A stretch of 9,163 nucleotides of DNA from DASUSF01 sp036375275 (GTDB lineage Bacteria > Pseudomonadota > Alphaproteobacteria > Geminicoccales > Geminicoccaceae), in NCBI GenBank assembly GCA_036375275.1, contig DASUSF010000422.1, positions 1-9,163 of the forward strand. Reading direction: 5' to 3'. Each line of letters begins with the position of its first letter. The first letter of the stretch is position 1. Below the pieces are notes generated by a model. It saw nothing but the letters and a program-made list of their open reading frames with translations. It was not told where the DNA came from and searched no databases. Made by a program: the position numbers and the translations under genes. Shown here piece after piece: positions 1 to 6,742 of the stretch.

Positions 1-630
1 ATCGCGCCCGGGCCGCTGATGGTGACGATGGGGCTGATCTCGCTCGTGTTCGCCGCGTTCATGCTGTACCGCCGGCGCGACATCAAGCGCATGTTCGCCT
101 ACTCCTCGATCGAGCACATGGGCATCATCGCCTTCGCCTTCGGCATGGGCGGGCCGCTCGCGAACTTCGCCGGGCTGCTGCACATGGTCATGCACAGCCT
201 GACCAAGTCCGCGATCTTCTTCGCCGTCGGCCACATCGCCCAGGTCAAGGGGACGCAGAGGATCGAGGAGATCGGCGGCCTGACCGAGACCCATCCCTGG
301 CTCGGCTGGGGCCTCGTCGTCGGCGTGGTCGCGATCGCCGGCCTGCCGCCGCTCGGCATCTTCATGAGCGAGTTCCTGCTGGTCAGCTCGACCTTCGCCC
401 GGGCGCCGCTGCTCGCCCTCGTCCTGGTCTTCGGCCTCCTGGTCGCGCTCGGCGCCCTGCTGCTCCGCCTCGGCGGCCTGGCCTTCGGCGAGCCGCGCGG
501 CAGCACCGCCCCTGCCGAGGCGTCCCACATCCCGATGTTCGCGCACCTGACGCTGGTCCTGATCGCCGGCATCTGGCTGCCGCCGCCGCTGGTCGCCTGG
601 TTCCAGCAGGTGGCGGGCCGGCTCGGCTAG
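1..630 (+). CDS. hyfF: HyfF-like proton-channel membrane subunit of an Ehr/hydrogenase-4-type complex (C-terminal part)
   Basis: Only the last 209 residues are present; the frame is open from base 1, so the true start lies upstream and the ATG at 19 is internal. The protein belongs to the NuoL/M/N-like antiporter family, whose members form the ion-translocating membrane arm of complex I and of hydrogenase-4. About six hydrophobic segments are visible. The stretch RRRDIKRMFAYSSIEHMG (residues 24-41) and the amphipathic HMVMHSLTKSAIFF segment (61-74) with a lysine in the membrane (K69) are characteristic of HyfF; such a lysine carries protons in the family. A buried-looking acidic residue (E124, in IFMSEF) lies in a later helix. 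The stop codon TAG at 628-630 is also the first three bases of an intergenic repeat. The hyfG-like gene follows in the same direction, so this is the membrane part of one operon. Assignment to HyfF rather than HyfB/NuoL rests on the gene order and these motifs. Confidence 0.88.
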   Translation: MAPGPLMVTMGLISLVFAAFMLYRRRDIKRMFAYSSIEHMGIIAFAFGMGGPLANFAGLLHMVMHSLTKSAIFFAVGHIAQVKGTQRIEEIGGLTETHPWLGWGLVVGVVAIAGLPPLGIFMSEFLLVSSTFARAPLLALVLVFGLLVALGALLLRLGGLAFGEPRGSTAPAEASHIPMFAHLTLVLIAGIWLPPPLVAWFQQVAGRLG

Positions 631-775
631 AGCCGTTTTCGACGAGGTGGAACCACCTGGGACAGCACTCCATGGCGCTCATCGAAAGCAGACGGCTCTA
701 TCCGGATGGGATTGAGCCGCCTTATCCGGACGACGATCCCCAGACGGCGAACGCGTCCGACCGGATGCTGCTCTA
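628..775 (+). repeat. 148-bp intergenic palindromic repeat, copy 1
   Basis: This element fills the gap between the hyfF-like and hyfG-like genes. It starts TAGAGC (628-633) and ends GCTCTA (770-775), with an internal GCTCTA at 695-700. The left half (628-700) is an imperfect hairpin: TAGAGCCG (628-635) pairs with CGGCTCTA (693-700), and TTTCGACGAG (637-646) pairs with CTCATCGAAA (678-687) with one mismatch. A smaller palindrome AGGTGG/CCACCT (645-650, 653-658) lies within. The right half holds TCCGGAT/ATCCGGA (701-707, 724-730). The 2296-2443 element has the same total length and shares TAGAGC, CGAYGAG (offset 12) and GGAACC (offset 21), then CTCATCG and an internal GCTCTA within one base of the same offset. 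Ends of the form TA-GAGC...GCTC-TA resemble a small non-autonomous element that targets TA. That origin is an inference. Confidence 0.75.
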
Positions 776-780
776 GGAGG
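775..780 (+). promoter_or_regulatory. Ribosome binding site AGGAGG deciding the hyfG-like start
   Basis: A full AGGAGG lies 12 bases before ATG 793 and follows directly on the GCTCTA end of the repeat, sharing its last A. The spacing is long, but 793 is the only in-frame ATG after it. The in-frame ATG at 706 lies inside the repeat, so it was not chosen. Confidence 0.6.
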
Positions 781-792
781 GATGCGCGCGCC

Positions 793-2298
793 ATGCCGGC
801 ACCGAGCGACCTGATCCGGGACGGCCGCCCCGTCCCCGGGCACCGGCCCTGGCCGCGGGTCGTGGTCGGGGCGGAGGCGTGGACGCGCGCCGCGGAGCAA
901 CTCGCCGACGGCCACTGCACGCTCCTCGGCCTCTGGGGCGAGCCCGCGGCGGTGCACATGGCGCTGCTCGAGGAGCCGGAGCGGATCGCCGTCCTCAGCC
1001 TCGACTGCCCGGGCGGTGGATTCCCTTCGATCGGGCAGCGGCATCCGCCCGCCCTCCGCCTCGAGCGGGCCATCCGCGACCTGTTCGGCCTGGAACCGGA
1101 CGGCCTCGCGGATTCCCGCCCGTGGCTCGACCACGGCCGCTGGGGGCTCCGCCGGCCGCTCGGCGACGCCGTTCAGGCCGCGGCCGCCGGCGCGCCCTAT
1201 CGGTTCCTCGCCGCCGAAGGCGAGAGCCTGCACCAGATCCCGGTCGGCCCGGTGCATGCCGGGATCATCGAGCCCGGGCACTTCCGGTTCACCGCCGGCG
1301 GCGAGACCGTGGTCCGCCTGGAAGCGCGCCTCGGCTACGTCCACAAGGGCATCGAAGGCCTGATGCGGGGCGCCAGCCTCGGGCGGGCCGCGCAGCTCGC
1401 GGGACGCACCTCGGGCGACAGCACCGTCGCCTATGCGCTCGCGTTCGCCCGTGCCGCCGAGGCCGCATCCGGCGTCGAGGCGCCGCCCCGGGCGGTCTGG
1501 CTGCGCGCGCTGATGGCCGAGCTCGAGCGCATCGCCAACCACCTCGGCGACATCGGCGCCATCTGCAACGACGCCGCCTTCGCGCTCATGCACGCCCACA
1601 CCGGCGTGCTCCGCGAGCGCGTGCTGCGGGCCGCGGACGCCTGCTTCGGGCACCGGCTGATGCGCGACCGGATCGTCCCGGGCGGCGTGGCGGTCGACCC
1701 GGCGCCGGAAGGCATGGCCGCGCTCGCGGCCCTGATCACCGAGATCCGGCGGCGCTTCCCGGCGCTGGTCGAGCTGTACGACAACACCGCCTCGCTCCAG
1801 GACCGGACCGTCGCCACGGGCGTGCTCCGGCCGGCGCTCGCCAGGGCCTTCGGTGCCGGGGGCTACGTCGGCCGCGCCTCGGGCCGTCCCTTCGACGCCC
1901 GCCGCGTGCCCGGCCATCCGCCCTACGACATCCTCGATTTCGCCGTGCCGGTGCTCGAGGAGGGCGACGTCGACGCCCGGGTCTGGATCCGGATCCGCGA
2001 GGTCGAGCAGAGCCTGTCGCTGATCGAGCAGGTCCTCGACGGCCTGCCCGCGGGCGCCGTGCGTGCGGACCTGCCGGGGCGGGCGGGCGAAGGGATGGCG
2101 CTGGTCGAGGGCTTCCGGGGCGACGTGCTGGTCTGGCTGCGGCTCGCCGGCGACGGCACGGTCGCCCGCTGCCACCTGCGCGACCCGTCGTGGTTCCAGT
2201 GGCCGCTCTTGGAAGCCGCGATCGAAGGCAACATCGTCGCCGACTTCCCCCTCTGCAACAAGTCGTTCAACTGCTCCTATTCCGGCCACGACCTGTAG
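793..2298 (+). CDS. hyfG: HyfG-like large subunit (NuoC-NuoD fusion) of an Ehr complex, without NiFe ligands
   Basis: 501 residues. Residues 1 to about 140 form a short NuoC-like domain (LERAIRDLFGLEPDG at 90-104 is the NuoC signature region). The rest is the NuoD/HycE/HyfG large subunit: IPVGPVHAGIIEPGHFRF (149-166), GYVHKGIE (181-188), NHLGDIGAICNDAAF (249-263) and the conserved end NKSFNCSYSGHDL (489-501). In true group 4 hydrogenases the NiFe site is held by RxCGxC and DPCxxC. Here these read RTSGDS (205-210; Ser207 and Ser210) and DPSWFQ (464-469; Ser466 and Gln469), and the histidine after the first motif is Tyr214. All four ligands are gone, as in NuoD, so the protein should not bind NiFe or handle H2. 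It likely forms part of a quinone or other reductant site beside the Fe-S cluster of the HyfI-like subunit, facing the cytoplasm on the membrane arm. The start at 793 follows AGGAGG at 775-780. Confidence 0.9.
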   Translation: MPAPSDLIRDGRPVPGHRPWPRVVVGAEAWTRAAEQLADGHCTLLGLWGEPAAVHMALLEEPERIAVLSLDCPGGGFPSIGQRHPPALRLERAIRDLFGLEPDGLADSRPWLDHGRWGLRRPLGDAVQAAAAGAPYRFLAAEGESLHQIPVGPVHAGIIEPGHFRFTAGGETVVRLEARLGYVHKGIEGLMRGASLGRAAQLAGRTSGDSTVAYALAFARAAEAASGVEAPPRAVWLRALMAELERIANHLGDIGAICNDAAFALMHAHTGVLRERVLRAADACFGHRLMRDRIVPGGVAVDPAPEGMAALAALITEIRRRFPALVELYDNTASLQDRTVATGVLRPALARAFGAGGYVGRASGRPFDARRVPGHPPYDILDFAVPVLEEGDVDARVWIRIREVEQSLSLIEQVLDGLPAGAVRADLPGRAGEGMALVEGFRGDVLVWLRLAGDGTVARCHLRDPSWFQWPLLEAAIEGNIVADFPLCNKSFNCSYSGHDL

Positions 2299-2443
2299 AG
2301 CAAGCCCCGATGAGACGGAACCGCATCGACCTGCGACGTCCTTCCACTCATCGGAAGAAAATTGCTCTATTTCAGTGGATCAGGGCGGATTCAGCCGGGC
2401 GGAACCGCTCGCAGGCGGTTCCGTCATACGGGGATCCGCTCTA
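2296..2443 (+). repeat. 148-bp intergenic palindromic repeat, copy 2
   Basis: This element fills the gap between the hyfG-like and hyfI-like genes. It begins TAGAGC (2296-2301), whose TAG is the stop of the hyfG-like gene, has an internal GCTCTA (2364-2369) and ends GCTCTA (2438-2443). The left half is a clear hairpin: TAGAGCAA (2296-2303) with TTGCTCTA (2362-2369), CCGATGAG (2307-2314) with CTCATCGG (2347-2354), and GGAA (2317-2320) with TTCC (2342-2345). The right half has a perfect GGAACCGC/GCGGTTCC stem (2401-2408, 2415-2422) and GGATC/GATCC (2377-2381, 2433-2437). It has the same length, orientation and landmarks as copy 1 but has diverged between them. In the mRNA it would put strong structures between two operon genes; a role in processing or in setting subunit ratio is possible but unproven. 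Confidence 0.78.
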
Positions 2444-2456
2444 GCCCGAGGCGCCG

Positions 2457-2993
2457 ATGCGCAAGCTGCTGTTCGAAAGCCTGATCCGCCCGCCGCTGAC
2501 CGAGCCGCCGCCCCGGCCCGACGACCGGGCGCTCGGAGAGCTCGCGACCGCGCTCGAGCGCGCGGCCCGTAAGCGGCTCGGCCGCAGCCTCGCGATCCGC
2601 GAGGTCGATGCCGGCTCGTGCAACGGCTGCGAGCTGGAGATCCACGCCCTCAACAACGCCTTCTACGACCTCGAGCGCTTCGGCATCCGCTTCGTCGCCT
2701 CGCCGCGCCACGCCGACGTCCTGCTCGTCACCGGGCCGGTGACCAGGAACATGCGCGAGGCGCTGGAGCGGACCTACGCCGCGACGCCCGATCCGAAATG
2801 GGTCGTGGCGGTCGGCGACTGCGCCGCCGACGGCGGCCTGTTCGCCGGCAGCTACGCGGTCGTCGGCGGGGTCGGAGAGGTCGTGCCCGTGGACCTCCAC
2901 ATCCGCGGCTGCCCGCCCCGCCCGATCGACCTCGTGCGCGGCCTGCTCGCCCTGCTCGAGCCCGCCTCCTCCGGAGCCGCGCCCGAGCGCTGA
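2457..2993 (+). CDS. hyfI: HyfI-like small subunit (NuoB family), [4Fe-4S] protein of an Ehr complex
   Basis: 178 residues, a usual length for the NuoB/HyfI family. The subunit carries the proximal [4Fe-4S] cluster next to the active site of the large subunit. Ligands are visible: SCNGCE (Cys55, Cys58), GDCAADGG (Cys122) and RGCPPRP (Cys152). The CxxC spacing of the first pair is the hydrogenase-type form, unlike the adjacent CysCys of complex I NuoB. The start at ATG 2457 is preceded by GAGG (2448-2451) five bases upstream. There is no signal peptide, fitting a cytoplasm-facing subunit. It is the last gene of the operon in this window and ends 39 bases before the end of the convergent glucosidase gene. 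In E. coli a ferredoxin gene (hyfH) sits between G and I; here there is none. An intact cluster site beside a large subunit without NiFe ligands points to an electron-transfer role as in complex I. Confidence 0.9.
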   Translation: MRKLLFESLIRPPLTEPPPRPDDRALGELATALERAARKRLGRSLAIREVDAGSCNGCELEIHALNNAFYDLERFGIRFVASPRHADVLLVTGPVTRNMREALERTYAATPDPKWVVAVGDCAADGGLFAGSYAVVGGVGEVVPVDLHIRGCPPRPIDLVRGLLALLEPASSGAAPER

Positions 2994-3026
2994 CCGGCCA
3001 GCGGGGCCTGATCCGTTCGTCCGGTC
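2992..3026. terminator. Possible bidirectional terminator between convergent genes
   Basis: A GACCGG/CCGGTC inverted repeat (2992-2997, 3021-3026) spans most of the 39-bp space between the hyfI-like stop and the glucosidase stop. The loop is long and there is no T-run on either side, so this is only a candidate. Confidence 0.25.
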
Positions 3027-3032
3027 GCGCCC

Positions 3033-5741
3033 TCAGCCGTGCTCGGGGCGGCGGGGTTGCAGAAGCTTCGCGACCAGCCCGGTCCAGCCGGTCTGGTGCG
3101 AGGCGCCGACGCCGCGCCCGTTGTCGCCGTGGAAATATTCGTAGAACAGGATGTGGTCCTTGAAGTGCGGGTCGTGCTGCAGCTTCGGATGATCACCTAG
3201 GCACGCGCGCCGGCCGTTCCCGTCGCGCAGGAACAGGCGGCAGAGCCGCCGGCTGAGCTCTTCCGCCACCGCCTCGATCGTGACGTAGTGGCCGGAGCCG
3301 GTCGGGCACTCCACCTTGAAGTCGTCGCCGTAGTAATGATGGAACTTCTGCAGCGACTCGATCAGCAGATAGTTGACCGGGAACCAGATCGGCCCACGCC
3401 AGTTCGAGTTGCCGCCGAACAGGCCGCTGTCCGACTCCGCCGGCTGGTAGCGCACGACGAGGTCGTGGCCGTTCATGTGCCAGACGTAGGGCCGCTCCTG
3501 GTGGACCTTGGAGAGCGCGCGCACGCCATAGTCGGAGAGGAACTCGCTCTCGTCCAGCATCCGCCTGAGCAGCGCCTTCATCCGGCTGCCGCGGAGCAGC
3601 GAGAGCAGGTGCCGCTCGCCCAACCCCGGATCCTCCCAGCGCGAGACCAGTGCAGCGAGATCGGGCCGGTACTTGAGGAACCACTTCAGGCGCTGCTTGA
3701 AGCCCGGCAGCTCGTCGAGCAGCTCGTCCTCGAGGGTCTCGACCGCGAACAGCGGGATCAGGCCGACCATCGAGCGCACCTTGAGCGGCACGACCTTCCC
3801 GTCGGGCAGACGCAGTTCGTCGTAGAAGAACCGGTCCTCCTCGTCCCAGAGGCCGATCCCCCGCTCGCCGATGTTGGTCATCGCTTCGGCGATGTAGAGG
3901 AAGTGCTCGAAGAACTTGCTCGCGATGTCCTCGTAGACGCGGTTGTGGCGGGCGAGCTCGAGCGCGATCCGCATCAGGTTCAGGCAGTACATGCCCATCC
4001 AGGCGGTGCCGTCGGCCTGGTTGATGAAGCCGCCGGTCGGCAGCGGCGCGGAGCGGTCGAACACGCCGATGTTGTCGAGGCCGAGGAACCCGCCCTGGAA
4101 GACGTTGTGGCCCTCGGCGTCCTTGCGGTTCACCCACCAGGTGAAGTTCAGGATCAGCTTGTGCAGGACGCGCTCGAGGAACTCGAGGTCGCCCTGGTCG
4201 CCCCGCTGCTTCCTGTCGATCTGAAAGACGCGCCAGGTGGCCCAGGCATGGACCGGCGGGTTGACGTCGCCGAACGCCCACTCGTAGGCCGGCATCTGGC
4301 CGTTCGGGTGCATGTACCATTCGCGGGTCAGCAGCAGGAGCTGCTGCTTGGCGAACTCCGCGTCGACCATGGCCAGCGGCAGGCAGTGGAAGGCGAGGTC
4401 CCAGGCCGCGTACCAGGGATACTCCCACTTGTCCGGCATCGAGATGACGTCGGCGTTGTTGAGGTGCTTCCAGTCGGCGTTGCGGCCGTGCTTCCTCACT
4501 TCCGGCGGGGCCGGCTGGGCCTCGTCGCCGCGCAGCCACTCCGGGACGTCGAAATAGAAGAACTGCTTCGACCAGATCATCCCGGCGAAGGCCTGGCGCT
4601 GGACCGCGCGCGCGTCGGCATCGTCGATTTCGAGCTGCATGTCGGCGTAGAAGGCGTCGGCCTCGGCGCGCCGGCGCCGGACCGTCGCCTCGAAGTCCTC
4701 GAACGGCCGGGCGAGCGTCCGGCTGGTGAAGCGCAGCCGCAGCACCCACGCCTTCCCGGGCAGCACCTCGCGCCGGTAGTGCGCCGCCGCCTTCGTGCCT
4801 GCGTGGTCGGGGTTGACGGCGCCCCGCTCGCCCTGGACCACGTGGTCGTGGAAGGCGTCCTTGAAGTATCCAGCCGCGTCCATGCCGTGGAGCCGCCGGA
4901 CGTTGGTCTCGTTGTTGGTGAACAGGAGTTCCGGCTCGTCTTCGCCCGATTCGTCCCTGCAATGCAGGCGGTAGTGGCCGAAGAACTTGCTGCGGATGCC
5001 GATCGTCGCCGCATCGAGGGCGTACGCCAGCGGCTGGTTGCGCCCGTGCCACCAGGACCAGCGGTTCCTGAACCAGAGCTGCGGCAGGACGTGGATGACC
5101 GCCGGCTCCGGCCCCCGGTTGTGCACCGTGACCTGCATCAGGATGTCCTCGGGCGCGCCCTTGGCGTACTCGACCACCACGTCGAAGTAGCGGTCGTCGT
5201 CGAAGACGCCGGTGTCGATCAGCTCGAACTCGGGCTGGTCCTTGCCGCGGCGGCGATTTTCCTCGGCGAGGCGGGCGTAGGGGAACTCGGCCTGCGGATA
5301 CTTGTAGAGAAACTTCAGATAGGAGTGGGTCGGGGTGGCGTCGAGGTAGTAGTAGAGCTCCTTGACGTCCTCGCTGTGGTTGCCCTCGCCGTTGGTGAGC
5401 CCGAACAGCCGCTCCTTGAGGATGGGGTCGCGCCCGTTCCAGAGCGCCAGCGCCAGGCACAGCCGCTGCTGCTCGTCGCTGATCCCGGCGAGGCCATCCT
5501 CGCCCCAGCGGTAGGCGCGGGAGCGGGCGTGGTCGTGCGGGAAGTACTCCCAGGCGTTGCCGCCGGCGCTGTAGTCCTCGCGGACCGTGCCCCACTGGCG
5601 CTCGGAGAGGTACGGCCCCCAGAACTTCCACCGGGCCGCGCCCTCCCTGTCCTCGGCGAGACGAAGGCGTTCCGCCGGCTCGGCGGACGGCGCGAGCGGG
5701 CTCTCGCTCGCCGGCTCGGTCTCGAGAAGCGTCGTGGCCAT
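3033..5741 (-). CDS. GH63/MGH1-like glucosidase
   Basis: 902 residues, close to the usual size of the bacterial 'glucosidase' proteins of the GH63/MGH1-like group. There is no signal peptide, so it acts in the cytoplasm. Residues 1-30 look disordered. A conserved N-terminal beta-rich region begins at RWKFWGPYLSERQWGTVREDYS (38-58) and includes GLTNGEGNHSEDVKE (114-128). The C-terminal part is an (alpha/alpha)6-barrel-type catalytic domain. WYAAWDLAFH (443-452) holds Asp448, the likely general acid, and FYEYFHGDNGRGVGASHQTGWTG (residues 866-888) holds Glu868, the likely base, both by analogy with GH63. NWRGPIW (780-786) is another family hallmark. The natural substrate is unknown; glucosides linked to trehalose, glycogen or compatible-solute metabolism are plausible but not shown here. 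The start at 5741 is supported by GAGGA (5753-5749 on the minus strand) seven bases upstream. It converges on the Ehr operon and lies 308 bp downstream of the alpha/beta-hydrolase gene, so it probably has its own promoter. Confidence 0.85.
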   Translation of the reverse strand: MATTLLETEPASESPLAPSAEPAERLRLAEDREGAARWKFWGPYLSERQWGTVREDYSAGGNAWEYFPHDHARSRAYRWGEDGLAGISDEQQRLCLALALWNGRDPILKERLFGLTNGEGNHSEDVKELYYYLDATPTHSYLKFLYKYPQAEFPYARLAEENRRRGKDQPEFELIDTGVFDDDRYFDVVVEYAKGAPEDILMQVTVHNRGPEPAVIHVLPQLWFRNRWSWWHGRNQPLAYALDAATIGIRSKFFGHYRLHCRDESGEDEPELLFTNNETNVRRLHGMDAAGYFKDAFHDHVVQGERGAVNPDHAGTKAAAHYRREVLPGKAWVLRLRFTSRTLARPFEDFEATVRRRRAEADAFYADMQLEIDDADARAVQRQAFAGMIWSKQFFYFDVPEWLRGDEAQPAPPEVRKHGRNADWKHLNNADVISMPDKWEYPWYAAWDLAFHCLPLAMVDAEFAKQQLLLLTREWYMHPNGQMPAYEWAFGDVNPPVHAWATWRVFQIDRKQRGDQGDLEFLERVLHKLILNFTWWVNRKDAEGHNVFQGGFLGLDNIGVFDRSAPLPTGGFINQADGTAWMGMYCLNLMRIALELARHNRVYEDIASKFFEHFLYIAEAMTNIGERGIGLWDEEDRFFYDELRLPDGKVVPLKVRSMVGLIPLFAVETLEDELLDELPGFKQRLKWFLKYRPDLAALVSRWEDPGLGERHLLSLLRGSRMKALLRRMLDESEFLSDYGVRALSKVHQERPYVWHMNGHDLVVRYQPAESDSGLFGGNSNWRGPIWFPVNYLLIESLQKFHHYYGDDFKVECPTGSGHYVTIEAVAEELSRRLCRLFLRDGNGRRACLGDHPKLQHDPHFKDHILFYEYFHGDNGRGVGASHQTGWTGLVAKLLQPRRPEHG

Positions 5742-6049
5742 TCTCTGATCCTCGCTTCAGGCGCGTCTGGGGCGTGCTCAGGGGGCGGCGTCCGCGGGCC
5801 GTCGGCGCCCATGAACTGGCGGGTCGATGGTGCCGCCATCCGGCCGGTCCCTGGTCCTGCCGCTCCTTTCGGGACGACGATGGTTCTGTAGCGTCAGCGA
5901 CTTCAGAGGGGTACCAGATTTTACTTGGGCCCGGGAATGCCGGGTGTCTCCGATGACAATGCCCGGACGGCATGATCCCGGATTATCAGGCGGCGCCTCC
6001 CCCTCCCCCACCGGATGCCGGCGACCGGCGGCCGGCCGAAGCCCGCGGC
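5742..6049. other. 308-bp intergenic region, likely terminator and promoter for the glucosidase
   Basis: No convincing gene is present; the short reading frames on both strands lack homology signals and good ribosome binding sites. Bases 5885-5970 are less GC-rich than their surroundings and are where a minus-strand promoter would be expected. TTGTCA (minus strand, 5959-5954) and TAAAAT (minus strand, 5923-5918) occur there, but no correctly spaced pair is visible. Near the end of the hydrolase gene a GCCGG-3-CCGGC hairpin (6017-6029) lacks a following T-run. The last 10-20 bases before 5742 hold the glucosidase ribosome binding site. Confidence 0.4.
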
Positions 6050-6742
6050 TCAGCGGCCGAGCCAGATCCGGATCTGCGCGGTGACCGCGTCCGGGCGCTC
6101 GAGCGGTGCCAGGTGTCCGCACCGCGGCACGACCACCAGCGTCGCCTCGGGAATGGCGGCGGCCATCTCCTGGTGCGCAGCGACCGGCGTCACGGCGTCT
6201 TCCCGGCCGCAGAGGACCAGGGTCGGGCAGCCGATCCGCGCGAGATCGGGGCGGCTGTCGGGCCGGCTCATGATGGCGCGCACCTCGCGAACGAAGCCAT
6301 CCGGCCCGATCCGCCCGGCCATCGCCCGCATCCCGCCGCGGAGCGCCGGGTCGGAGGCGCGTGCCGGATGCAGCCAGCTCGGGTGCAGCTCGTCCAGGAC
6401 CTCCTCGAACCCGCCCGCCCCGGCGCGCCGGATCCGGTCCTCCCGCGCCGCCCGGGTCGCGCCGTCGTCGGCCGCGGCCTGGGTGTCGAGCAACGCCAGG
6501 CGCAGGATCCGCTCCGGCGCCCGGCGCATCATCTCGAGCGCGACGTAGCCGCCCATCGAGAGCCCGAGCAGGGCGAACCGGGCCGGCGCGGCATCCAGGA
6601 TCGAGCCGGCGAGCGCGCCGATCTCGTCGTGGGTGTCGAGCCGCGGGACCATGACCGCCGCCTCGCCCTCCAGCGCCCGGATCTGCGCCTCGAACAGCGC
6701 GCGGTCGAGCAGCAGCCCCGGGAGCATGAGCAGCGCGGTCAT
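6050..6742 (-). CDS. Alpha/beta-hydrolase
   Basis: 230 residues, a compact single-domain alpha/beta-hydrolase. The oxyanion-region LPGLLLD follows the first strand (residues 7-13). The nucleophile elbow GLSMGG places the serine at 62; the acid is Asp182 in GREDAVTP (179-186), and the histidine is His210 in CGHLAPLERP (208-217). The triad is complete, so the enzyme should be active. The substrate is not evident; an ester, lactone or C-C bond would all fit the fold. There is no signal peptide. The start at 6742 lies in one copy of a 32-bp duplication and has only a weak ribosome binding site, so it is probably translated by coupling to the frame that ends across it (ATGA). It is the second gene of a unit with the isochorismatase-family gene. 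Confidence 0.85.
   Translation of the reverse strand: MTALLMLPGLLLDRALFEAQIRALEGEAAVMVPRLDTHDEIGALAGSILDAAPARFALLGLSMGGYVALEMMRRAPERILRLALLDTQAAADDGATRAAREDRIRRAGAGGFEEVLDELHPSWLHPARASDPALRGGMRAMAGRIGPDGFVREVRAIMSRPDSRPDLARIGCPTLVLCGREDAVTPVAAHQEMAAAIPEATLVVVPRCGHLAPLERPDAVTAQIRIWLGR

Noticed and set aside
672..776. 34-codon ORF (MALIESRRLYPDG...) in the gap before the hyfG-like gene, ending in TAG beside AGGAGG
   Set aside because: It lies wholly within the 148-bp repeat, has no clear ribosome binding site, and the matching part of the second copy (ORF 2310-2444) encodes an unrelated peptide, so the shared CTCTAG end only reflects the repeat.
706..792. N-terminal extension of the hyfG-like protein from ATG 706
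   Set aside because: The 29 extra residues come from repeat DNA, and the AGGAGG at 775-780 points to ATG 793.
679..2289. Long minus-strand open frame (536 codons) opposite the hyfG-like gene
   Set aside because: It is a shadow caused by high GC content in the third codon position of the plus-strand gene; its translation is Arg/Ala/Gly/Asp-rich without family motifs.
793..2993. Calling the G-I pair a NiFe hydrogenase-4
   Set aside because: All four NiFe-ligand cysteines are replaced in the large subunit.
3288..5891. Plus-strand open frame of 867 codons opposite the glucosidase, and a second minus-strand frame of 926 codons
   Set aside because: Both follow from the strong GC codon bias of the real glucosidase frame; neither shows motifs, a plausible domain composition or a good ribosome binding site.
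5774..6122. Several short overlapping frames on both strands in the 5742-6049 gap
   Set aside because: No motifs, no ribosome binding sites, and composition like shadow frames.
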